Positions 21,501 through 31,421 of a stretch of DNA of 60,000 nucleotides are shown one piece after another. The notes beneath the pieces were generated by a model. That model made no database searches. It was given only the letters and a program-made list of their open reading frames with translations, and was not told where the DNA came from. Positions within the stretch are counted from its first letter, which is position 1. The number at the start of each line of letters is the position of its first letter. A program made the translations under genes and the position numbers. The stretch comes from Membranipora membranacea (Eukaryota > Bryozoa > Gymnolaemata > Cheilostomatida > Membraniporidae), in NCBI GenBank assembly GCA_914767715.1, contig OU612066.1, positions 39,346,283-39,406,282 on the forward strand, given 5' to 3'.

Positions 21501-21618
21501 ACGTTTAGGAAGACTTGATGATTCAGAGTGTAATGTGCACTGCCCAGGTGATCATAACCTTAAGTGTGGAGGAGCCTGGAGTAACCAGGTTTACAGGACT
21601 GACTACAACCACAACTGA
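18593..21618 (+). CDS. Secreted collagen-like / WSC-domain protein, probably damaged
   Basis: Likely an extracellular, carbohydrate-binding protein. Exons I can support are 18593-18659, 19168-19255, 19690-19797, 20037-20114, about 20268-20334 and 21404-21618. The signal-peptide exon reads LLLVVIVSVSTSE one frame off the ATG at 18593, 18602 or 18608, so it needs a one-base correction. Exon 3 has five Gly-X-Y triplets (GAPGIPGPAGAQGPP). The WSC domain is split: NMTIERCINTCSAQ on the fifth exon, then GFEFAGLQHGGWCSCG ... CGGAWSNQVYRTDY on the last, ending in TGA at 21616-21618. A second copy of the last exon at 20561 is broken. I found no clean AG acceptor for the 20268 exon. It may be a pseudogene or carry assembly errors; the domain assignment is firmer than the gene model. 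Confidence 0.6.
20561..20745 (+). pseudogene. Degenerate duplicate of the WSC second-half exon
   Basis: After the acceptor TATTTGCAG the frame reads GYKYAGLQEMFNCYCGQTYD, the same WSC segment as the intact exon at 21404 and in the same phase. It then hits TAG at 20659-20661 after ELECGMW. Later WSC pieces persist in other frames: CSGDTSTFC, then SERNSIYRT near 20705-20735. Several indels are needed to join them, so this copy is not functional as an exon. Confidence 0.7.
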
Positions 21619-22912
21619 AAACTTTATTTGGAAGTGAAGAGAATGATTTTCATTGTTTGAAAATGTTATGAATCAAATAAATCAGTTTATATGAAATGAT
21701 GCATAATTTTTTACATTCAGGTCAAGTTTTAAAACAGCAGACTTTTCCTTTCACTTAGTTCTGCAGTATAAACGATATCTAGTCTAACCGGGCGGGGAGA
21801 TGACTCTGTAGTCTAACCGGGCGGGGAGATGACTCTGAATGAACGATATCTAGTCTAACCGGGCGGGGAGATGACTCTGACTGGAATCAAATTAGATGAG
21901 ATCCTTAGTGAGCATCTAAAATTTATCAGATTATCATATGGATGTTTTACCTGATAGACGGGTTATTGATTCTAAAAAGAATTCAATGCGAGGAGACAGG
22001 ACCAGATCTGAAGACGAAATCGCACAAAGCATGGAACTCTCATTTGTGTATATCTGTATATTGATAGCGGCTCATAGCAGGTTTGGCACTGAGGTCGTTG
22101 TGTGATCATTCTGCAGTTATGGGGCTTGCGGTAAAGAGCTGAAATCTTTCCACTGGTCTGCCAGCGCTACTTGGAAAATTATTTTGTTTTCTGAAGATTT
22201 ACATTTAGCAGTTAACATACTCTCTTTAGTTGTGGGGTTATTTCTTACGGTTTATTTTGACTGAAATTCTGTCAAAATCCATCAAAGTCAACCGCCATTG
22301 AATGGCGGGTAAGGAGTGCAATTTGTAGAATGCCTTGAACCCTAGTCTGCTTCAAAACTAGGATGAGGTGTTCTTTTAATGATTCAATTCATAGATTCTA
22401 AAAAGATACAAAGATTCTCAACATTCCTGGTTAAATTAGGAGCAGCTGTGCATTAGTATAACCATACATTTGATTATGTCACGCTTACCACTTATAGATA
22501 AAATCTTCTGTGAGTGAGGAAACCATGCTAAGGGGTTATCTGACCTGTTATTCCTGCCTTTGAATCTAAACCAGCTGATTCAGGCCGATTAATAAATTAG
22601 CTGCAGCCTTAAGCAAATGTAAATAGAATTCAACATGAATGTTACATCAATGAGAGTCAACTACATCCACTTGTATTTTGCTCAAGTAGCTATAACAGTT
22701 TGTATTGAAAAATTCCAATACTGGATTTCCCAAGTCAAAAAAATCCCCTTGTTATCAAAAGTTATCAAACACAAGGTCTAATAATAAGCCAATAATCTAC
22801 AGTGCTGAGTCAGCATGTACTCATGCTAGGATTTAACTAACATATATCAGCCCTCGCTGACGGACATGATCATCAGATACTAGAAATACAGAAGATCACC
22901 GACACTTACAAA
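21619..22912. other. Intergenic region between the WSC and cGAS-like genes
   Basis: Contains the WSC 3' UTR and three copies of a TCTAACCGGGCGGGGAGATG-type unit at about 21779-21880. No gene seen; otherwise unique AT-rich sequence. Confidence 0.6.
21676..21681 (+). terminator. Poly(A) signal of the WSC gene
   Basis: AATAAA 58 nt after the stop codon at 21616-21618. Confidence 0.6.
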
Positions 22913-25900
22913 ATGAGTATCAAGGGTAAGTTAAATCACTGGTTTTGTCTTACCTTGCATTCTATGAGTTCCTATTGTTTATATCACAAAGTAAGGATAT
23001 ATATCATACATGTGTTTATATGATGTAGCCTGGGCTATCTATATATGCTGTATGATGTATTCTGAGCTGTATAATAATAGTTGGCTGACCTGAACTGTGG
23101 TAGTCAGCTAACTTATAATAGTGGAATAGAGAACAACTAAAAGTGTTTGTTCTAAAGTCGTCACAACCAGATTTTCACCAGCCTCATCACGGCATGACAT
23201 GTGCAGTTTCACTAGACGATACTCAGAGACAAACATATATGTTATTTCCTCTCCTTGTAGAGATAGCGGCTGAGCTGGGTAGGATAGAGCACAACTATCT
23301 CAGCTCACCTACATCATCAGATCAGAAGTTAATGAAAGGTATGTAGTTAGGTCACACTGATGACGTGATATACTATTGCATGTATATCTCTGATCGATAG
23401 AGAGTGAATTAATTCACTTAGCTTGAGTGCAGCTGAAATTCAGTATTTAGGAGACGTGTGGATGATTACCCAAACTTTTGGATATACACTTATCATTTTC
23501 TCATTCTTTGTTAAAATATATAATTTATATTTAGAAAATCTGATATCACCTTTTAATAGTTTTAGAAGAGCATTTAGCACATGTTTTTGACAAGAAAAGT
23601 GACATCGAAACTGTGTATTGCTAGCCTAAGCTCAGAAAAGAGAACTAATAATGCAGAGCTAGGTAATTCTGTTTCGATCATGTCTGTTTGATAAAATTAA
23701 AGTTGTCCTCTCTTTCAGCCAAATGTAGGCGCTCACTATTTGCGACAGAAGCTCTATCGATCAGACATACACATACTAATAGTGTAATCTCGAAATCAGT
23801 GTTAGTTAGGTAGGTAGTTAGGTACGAAGCTATATAATGATGATCATCAATCTGCAGATAAATAACTTATATTGGTATAATCGCTGACCTGACTTTATAG
23901 TTGAGTTTTGAGATATCACAGATAATCAATCTTTTACTTTTCCAAGCTTATATTTTGACCTACACTGAATACACATTGCTTTAAACTCTCTTGGAATATA
24001 GCAGTGAAAACTCGTCTATGGAATAGTTATCTTCGATACTACTTTCTGATAAAATGAGGCATCCAATGCTTTTATAACCATTTCCAAAAAGATGTTGTGT
24101 AGATTATTCAAATTAAATCAGTGAAAACAATATATTCTCTGGGCTGGGATTATCTCACACACTTGACTGATCACATCTATTATACAATTATGTAAATATT
24201 ACCATCGATAGGAGCAGGGAGGGTGGGATAATCTCCCTCCATGGTAGGAGTCATCACGCATTTACTGTGAACCAGATGGTAAATATGCAGCTGGAAGACT
24301 AGGAGAGACAATGCAGTTCACCAATCCATAGACTGATTTATCAAGTGATTTACTTTATTAACTGACAGCAGAAGGTTTATTTGTTGCGAAGCTTTGCTGT
24401 TTGCTAAAAAACAGAAGACTGGGATGCCCCTAAAGAGGGACGCAAGGTGCCCTAATCCTCATACTGAGAATGTGATACATTCTAGAAAACTAGAATGCAT
24501 CCTAGAGGTGAGGCCATAGAGGACCTCCTAATCATAAGTGTGCAGCAAGCTGCCAAAGCTGAACTGGCACTAATCGGCCATTGGCAGTGACACTTTGATC
24601 TTAGCCAATAGGCCGAGAAGCTTTGTCTGTCTAACTATCAATGGTAAAAATGAATAATTTTTGCTTATATAAGTTATAATTTTAGCGCTCATGGTTCACA
24701 GGTGTAACTTTTGTTAGTGTTCCTGCAACCCTGCACAGTCAGACAAAGACACTATTAATAATAGACTTACCATCCGATTGTTTACTTTGATACAGGTTGT
24801 GTGCAGCACATCATAGAGACCTTAATCTTACCGACTCTGAATGAGAACGTCGGAGTGTCGTCTGTTATACACGCGGGGAGTCAGTATGAGTACACTGCAC
24901 TACCCGAGAGCTCAGACTTTGACCTTCAATTCTGTCTCAATCTGTCACACTAATATCCTAAGCCTATAGCTGTCCCATGTTCATGGGAAGGGTGGTTAAA
25001 TGTGCAAGGAGGCCCGACACATCTACAGGATGATAAAGGTGATCTGGCGAGCTCTAAGGTAAGAGAGAATAAGGCGAATCGAAAAATGAGGATCACCAGA
25101 TTTTGATCAAATATTCAATAACACACATCATTATCTATTGAGATTAACAAGATAAAGTAGCAAACAAATAAAAAATAAAATATAATCATTAGGAATCAGT
25201 CAGGGCGAGGTAGACTTTAGTACTTTAGTACAAATAGCTATAGTGTAATGCCCTGATACAAAAATCAAACAAAAGTTTTTCAGTGCAGGCTACATCATAT
25301 CTAGCCTGTCTTGACAAGCTTTGTTCGGTGGGGGGGGGTTCCCTCCTCCCCCCACCGAACAAAGCTTGTCAAGACAGGCTACATCATATCATTGTACACT
25401 ATGTGGTTCTGATCATTGCCTTAGGTGGACTAGTTTGAATCATAGAGAGGGGGATAACTCTATGGTTTGAATACACAATGTACAATTATTGTTAGATCAT
25501 TTTTTCCTATCATTCCAATTACATTGTTGCAGTGAAACCGATCTACATGCCCAAACCTATCAGTGTAATGAAGGAATATTCTTGAGAGTTAAACTTGACA
25601 AATGTACTTAGAGTTGCCCAATTGTGCTCAGACATAGTTGAGATTTATAAGGAAAATTCTGATTGTTTTTCAGGTTCGAGATAAGGTTCAAAGTGATCTT
25701 ACTAGAGCTATAAACACCTACAGTGGGTCTTATAATGGTGGACCGATTAGGATAACAAGGGCTGATGGTTGGGGCCCTGCAGCTATACTCAATGTACAAT
25801 GGAAGGGTCACAAATTCCATATAGATGTGGTCGGATGTATCAAAGGAACGGACGTGCCAGGATTGAGGTATATCAATATTGGCCCTTATTAAATATACAT

Positions 25901-28900
25901 GAACAAAAGACTTTGGAATTTTAAGATTTTGAATAAGAATATATAGTTTTGTTATTATGTAACTATTTTCTACTCATAGCTCACCATGAAAACCATGCAA
26001 GGTTTGCTAGGTTAAAGGTATCCCATGCAGTATAACACGTTTCACCGATACTGGAAGTTCCTGTTAAATATTATGAAAGTTGATTTTATTTTTCTCCTTG
26101 TATGACTGATGAAAAATATCAGGCCTTTATGTTCAACATTTAAAAAATGGCCAACCATGTGAACAAGATTACATTCTCTATCACCAGATGATCCGGCTGC
26201 ACTTAAAATATTTCCTCTCTTGATACAATCTGAACTGTATATCGCTGGGACTACCAGGCTAAAGCAACAGAAGCAAAGCAATGCTAGACAACTCTAGATG
26301 GTCTGTGTGAGCATGATTTTGATGGTATTTTTGGTTACGGAGGAGTTTCTCAAGTTCTGGGATCATTATTCATTAGCTCATGGGTTTTTTTTGAATTTTT
26401 CTTGAAGAGTAACATCATTATTTGTGTAATTCAGTGGTAGAATCAATCTTATTGCAAAGAAAGCTGGTGACCAGCCAAGAGAGCTTAGCCTGCCTAGATA
26501 TGGGGATCACAGTAGTTGGACAAGTTCAATCTGGAAAGCAGCCCACTCTGAACTAGAAACGAACGAAATGAAAAGGCTCAATGATGGGGGCCCTGCGCAA
26601 AGGTTGGTTCAAAATTGTGAATATGTTTTCAATTCACATAGTAATTCAATTAACATTGCAACATTAGGATAAATATGTTGCTATGAATGAATATCGGTAT
26701 TCAAACACGGCACTGCTGCAAGTCTGAACTATTAGAATGTATAGAATTCCCTCTTGAGTAATCACCTCCTAGGGCTCTTAAGAAATCTTCTGAGAGTTCC
26801 CCTTCCTTGGTTTACATGCTTTGTCTATGTCCCCAGTTTCCATCCTATGAAGGTTGAAGATATGCGCGCCCTATCCAGCTAACCAGCTACTACCTGTTTC
26901 AGGCCTGTATACATCCATTTTTCTGGAAATACACCCTGGAGGACCTCTTCTTAAAAATCACCCCTTTCACAGTTCTTCAGGATCGATGCTGAGGGGAGTC
27001 AGCACTTTTTAATTCTCTATTTTGAGTGACACTTTATTACAAATGTATAGAATCTCGTTCTGGGAAGGATGACATCGTCCCATTACAGGATCATAATTTA
27101 CTTTAATGCTCTTTGTTATGCTCCACTCACCTGAGAAATTGATAATCACCTGCAAGAACTCTCAAGTCATTCACTGCCTGATCAAACCACAATCGTCTCA
27201 GCAAGTATTCTGGTCACGAGTAAATTTCCAGAATGAGAGAATCAGATTGAGGTGAAGAGACATACACTGTTATTGATACCTTCGTGTTTTCTCACCAGAC
27301 GGAAGCTAACTCTGCTGAAGATTATGAAGGTGATGAAGAAGTATAACTCCCAGCTGGCTCAGTTTGGTAGCTATTTCTATAAGAATGTACTATTCTATAT
27401 GGATGAAGAATATCTGGACTCATGCTACTGGGATAACCAGGATAAGTTGGCTCAGAGGTGAGAGGTTATATATCAGGAAGTTAAACCTGAGCTAGTCTAA
27501 AGAGACGAAAGACTATATTCACCAACACCACCACCAACCAATTGTTTAATAACAATTTCAGCATTTACCTTGATCAATAATATGCGGAAGTAGCAGTTTA
27601 TTTGGCTTATACAGTACATTCTACTGAATCCCACTCATCTCTATCCCTCATACTTAAGGAGGTGAGCACTATTTGTTACACTATTCAAACATTTTTTTAC
27701 CCAGAAGAGCTTTGGACTTTTTCAGTGTAGAAATCTTCCATATCTTGAAGTTAAGTAGCTGCCTATAGCATCTTTGTGCTGTGTGATATGGGCTTTCGTC
27801 TTTTCTCCCTTCATCCATCGAGATATCTACAATCAGATTCTTGAATTGCTTGAAATTTAGATTAGAATGGCAGTCTATGCTATGGCATGATGTATATATC
27901 GCTGTCTAATCCATATGACTGTAAGAATATTCTGACCATAAACTTGATAATAAACCTAGACAGGACACGATATGGAGCATTAGCATTGAGGCACTGAGGA
28001 ATTTAATTGTGGGCGACGTAACGGCATTGGAAGGTGTAGAAGCAATGATTCTATCACACTGAATTAGATTCTTCTCTTAGAATGGAAATAGTATCATAGC
28101 GTTATAAGGTTAGGACACTAAACACAGGGACCCATCTGACTGTTATCTGATTGGCTGCCCCTAGTAGCATGAATAATTAGCCTGAGAAATTGTCTTGTTT
28201 ACAAAATTGCAAACAGTAATTATACCCCTACAGTGTCGATGATTAGGGCATTTCTAGATTGCTACTAGGGACTGGCTATTTTTGCAAGCCCTTTGGTTTG
28301 CAAAAGTAAGCTAATGATGCTATTCCAGATATGAAATTCAACGTTCTATCATTGATGCACTGTTCATAATTCAGGTTTTTGTCGATAACTCGATTAATCT
28401 TGATCGGATTTTGAGTTTGAAGATTACAATAGATTAAGCAGCTTGTCCTGAACAGTTTGACACTAACTTTAAAGTGTCTAGGAAAGCAAAAAACAACCAC
28501 TGTTTATATCAAAGCTTAGCCATTGCAATGAACAAAAAAATTTTTTCTCTTAGAAGGACATTATTGAATGATATAACCTAATTAAAAGTGCAGAATTCCA
28601 GGGTCTAGAAGGGTCTAAAGTATGTTATCTACCCTGTTACGGTTTAATACAAAAATATATTTGACTACGCTTCCGTTGTCCAATACTGTTTTTTGATGAT
28701 TTCTATTGTAAGTAGAGTAGCCTTGTAGCTGTTCTAGGTAAGCCCAGGCTAGGCTTACTGTTATACTGTAAGTGGGTCAGCATTTTAATATGAAACTGTG
28801 ACAGGGGAGATAACATACTCTAGATCCTTCTAGACTCTGGATTTTTTGCACTTTAAATTAGGTTACATCATTCAATAATGTCATTGTGCGAAAAAATTTA

Positions 28901-29414
28901 CTTTTTTGTTCATTGCAATGGCAAAGCTTCGATATGAACAGTGGTGAATTTTTGCTTTCCCACACACTTCAAGCAAACAACATTTTTTGGCAAAGAAATA
29001 GCACCAAGTTGATAACAAGATGCTGCTGATTGTTAAATATTCAAAATCCGATAAAAATTGATCGAGTTATGAACAAAAACCCTAAATTGTAGACAGTAAA
29101 TCAATGATAACATCATTGCTTCTACTTCTTCCAATAACGTTACGTCGCCCTACAATTAAGTGCCTCACTTCAGCTGTATATGGTGTCCTGTCTAGGTTTA
29201 TTATTAAGTCTATGATTCTGACTGTAGATTCAAAGATATGATGGATATGATACTAGAGGCTGTAGCATCGCAGAAACTTCTGGTCTTCTATGACAAGAAA
29301 ACAAATCTTCTCAAATATCAGTCAGAATTCAATGATTTACAAAACGCAGCCAACTACCTGAGCAAACTAAAAAGATCTGGAAACTACATCGAGTTACTTA
29401 AGCGTGTTCGATAA
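22913..29414 (+). CDS. cGAS-like receptor (Mab-21 nucleotidyltransferase fold), one in-frame stop
   Basis: Family members sense foreign nucleic acid and make cyclic dinucleotides that activate STING. Exons are 22913-22925, 23261-23338, 24796-25058, 25674-25867, 26435-26602, 27299-27457 and 29228-29414; all phases agree and give 353 codons. The nucleotidyltransferase motif is complete: G58-S59 in HAGSQYE, D71 and D73 in SSDFDLQF, and the third acidic residue D169 in KFHIDVVG. The helical lobe follows (SSWTSSIWKAAHSELE, then KLTLLKIMKVMKKYNSQL). The zinc-thumb His/Cys cluster of vertebrate cGAS is absent, as in insect cGAS-like receptors. TAA at 24951-24953 (codon 83) interrupts an exon whose frame continues to a correct splice site, so this is a nonsense allele, an error or a young pseudogene. 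The ligand cannot be inferred. Confidence 0.85.
23339..24590. other. Intron 2 of the cGAS-like gene
   Basis: AT-rich intron with no coding signal that I can support, apart from the U2-like element at its distal end. Confidence 0.5.
24591..24621 (-). repeat. U2 snRNA 5'-end-like sequence, probable retro-element head
   Basis: On the minus strand it reads GCTTCTCGGCC, TATTGG, CTAAGATCA, matching the first ~30 nt of U2 snRNA with one or two changes. The U2 branch-site pairing box and Sm site do not follow, so it is not a functional U2 gene. The body may extend down to about 24390. It lies in intron 2 of the cGAS-like gene in antisense orientation. Confidence 0.5.
25302..25381. repeat. Perfect 34-bp inverted repeat (foldback hairpin)
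   Basis: Arms 25302-25335 and 25348-25381 are fully complementary around a 12-nt pyrimidine-rich loop. The stem starts TAGCCTGTCTTGACAAGC. A 16-nt direct repeat, CAGGCTACATCATATC, occurs at 25286-25301 and 25375-25390. It sits in intron 3 of the cGAS-like gene. Confidence 0.92.
25868..27298. other. Introns 4 and 5 of the cGAS-like gene around the exon 26435-26602
   Basis: Apart from the exon itself, these about 1.3 kb are unique AT-rich intron. I see no repeat array, RNA gene or additional exon. Confidence 0.5.
27957..29201. repeat. Long imperfect inverted repeat in the last cGAS-like intron
   Basis: The left arm (27957-28639) and right arm (28796-29201) are reverse complements over about 400 nt. 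Landmarks in matching order are CCTAGACAGGACAC, GGGCGACGTAACG, GTAGAAGCAATGAT, GCCATTGCAATGAACAAAAA, GACATTATTGAATGAT and GTATGTTATCT. The left arm holds an extra segment of about 250 nt near 28070-28340. The spacer is about 155 nt. The right arm ends about 27 nt before the last exon. The transcript could fold into a long stem. Confidence 0.88.
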
Positions 29415-29711
29415 AATATTTGATGTTATACTTGAACTCTAATTGTAACATTAAGTAATAGTACAGTACAAGTACCTATAAGTTATCAGTTTCTAATGCT
29501 AGGCCCAGAACCAGTATGTGTAATGACTAATGATCTACTTGAGATTTTTGCAATGTCTGGAGAGATCCAGTAATTCATACTCTGTGATATCACTACAAGA
29601 TGCAAGATGAGAGGGATACAACATGATAATCATTTTTCAGAAATATGATTTACAGTGATATGATTTTGTTAAAAATGTCTACAAATTTATTGTTTTCCGA
29701 TAGTCTAAGTC

Positions 29712-29717
29712 AATAAA
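29712..29717 (+). terminator. Poly(A) signal of the cGAS-like gene
   Basis: AATAAA about 300 nt past the stop codon at 29412-29414. Confidence 0.5.
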
Positions 29718-31153
29718 TCCTAAAGAAAACTCTACAAGGAAGTACTAATATACAAGAGTGCTGGGAGCTGTGACAATTAATCGAGAAAGCTCCCCCAGTG
29801 GGACTCTGATTAACAACTCATCTCAGCATACCTAAAATAAGGGTGTGAAGTGACCCTTATTAGTGGACCTACTGCCCACAAGTCGCAGTTGTGCTACCCC
29901 ATCCGGTACAGCTCAATCCACTCTCCCACTACCACCCTATCCATTATGTGTATAACAGTGATTCGGACTCACATTCCAGCTTCTCAGCATGTCTCATCAG
30001 TCAGTCAGTCAGAAGATGAGCCAGTCACAGTCTGTCCCCATCAGCCTATCAGCCCATAAGCCAATCATTTAAAAATCCAATGCAATTAGATAATGCTGAA
30101 ACAATACAAGATTTAAAATATGGTCCTATGTTGATTGTTAGATTACATTTGATGATGTTTCACTTTAACTAGAATACTTACTGAGTGAGGTTGTTTAATG
30201 ATACAATATGTACTCTCCTGGCATGCAAACTGCCAAATCTCTAATATATGTTTGGCAAGATTCAATTCGAAACCTCAAAAGGTTCTACAACGACTGGTCT
30301 TGATGTTTGTCTGAGAACAGTTCTGTAATAACTGAGATGTTACGAATCTCATAATTGTCTCCTCCTAGAACGTGAAGTTGATGTCACGTATTCATTTCAT
30401 ATTGTTGGTCACTTTGATTTGATTTTGATTACACTCTCACGACAATAGAATGTATAATAAATTAGAAGTAAAAACAGTGGAACTGGAATAATCCACAAAT
30501 CTCAAGGGTGTAGGCACTAGCTGGGCGTGGGAAAATACTGACCCAATTTTGCCCGTTTTAATTTGATGAATTGATTTTTTATGACCGAATTAGATGTATC
30601 ATAGTATCTGTGTGAGAAGGGACAAATATGACTGACTAATATAAATGCGCTGGGAGTCCAAGGCACGTCGGTTGTTTTTTGGAAGAAAGACACAAAAGCT
30701 GATTATATTGTTTTGAGGAGCGTCTTTAATTTCTGAAACATCTATATCATCCGAGCACAAGGCTGGATTACAATATGATGGTAAGCAAATATCTTTGACA
30801 CTCCGTTGGACCATAGAGTTATCCCCTGTAGTTAATTCTATGGTTAGAACATAGAGGGGGATAACTCTAGGTGTTAGAATTCTTCTCCCCCTGACCTCCT
30901 GAATAAAACCTGGATCATGTACACATATTGTACAGTACAACAATAATAATTAGGGGGAATCAAAAAAGAACTGAAAACCAGTAAACAAAAATGGAAGTTA
31001 GATATCAAGCTAATAAAAGTGGAACACATGTCATTTTTGGTGCCTTTATTAGACAAGGGTGTTGTATATATTATTACAAATTGTTGCAGTATGTTTGGTG
31101 TAGGTGAAAGGCAGAGATAGGTTGAGATAGACTGAGATGAGCGAATATAGAGT

Positions 31154-31199
31154 ACCGTGCCAATCATTTGACTCGACGAGATGATATACGTCTCAGAAT
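31154..31199 (-). pseudogene. Relict of a sulfotransferase last exon
   Basis: The minus strand encodes DVYHLVESNDWHGTLYS, close to GVAHIVKSNDWHDTLN in the last exon of the sulfotransferase gene 21 kb away. DNA identity is also visible (CCAATCATTTGACT.GACGA). A TGA lies immediately upstream in this frame, and I found no splice signal, so it looks like a fragment. Confidence 0.45.
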
Positions 31200-31421
31200 T
31201 ACAGTGTGCGATATATTCAGGCATCTAACATGACCCAAATTATATCCTACATACTAGTGGCAGAAGGAGAGATAAGAAGGGCACCTGTTTAATCTCAGAC
31301 AGCACCCTATTCACACCCTATATTAGATCATGGTGATGTAGGATAGCCATTCCACAGCACAGCTCAGATACACTGCCCTACCTACACAAAATCAGCATAT
31401 TCTGTTCTACGAATCTACACA

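Larger units (their letters stand above)
29415..31421. other. Intergenic region between the cGAS-like and antistasin-domain genes
   Basis: Holds the 3' UTR of the cGAS-like gene, an inverted pair TAGAGTTATCCCC / GGGGATAACTCTA at about 30815-30868, and a short relict of a sulfotransferase exon at about 31158-31196 (-). No intact gene seen. Confidence 0.55.

Noticed and set aside
24591-24621. Functional U2 snRNA gene
   Set aside because: The branch-site recognition sequence, Sm site and 3' stem-loops are missing.
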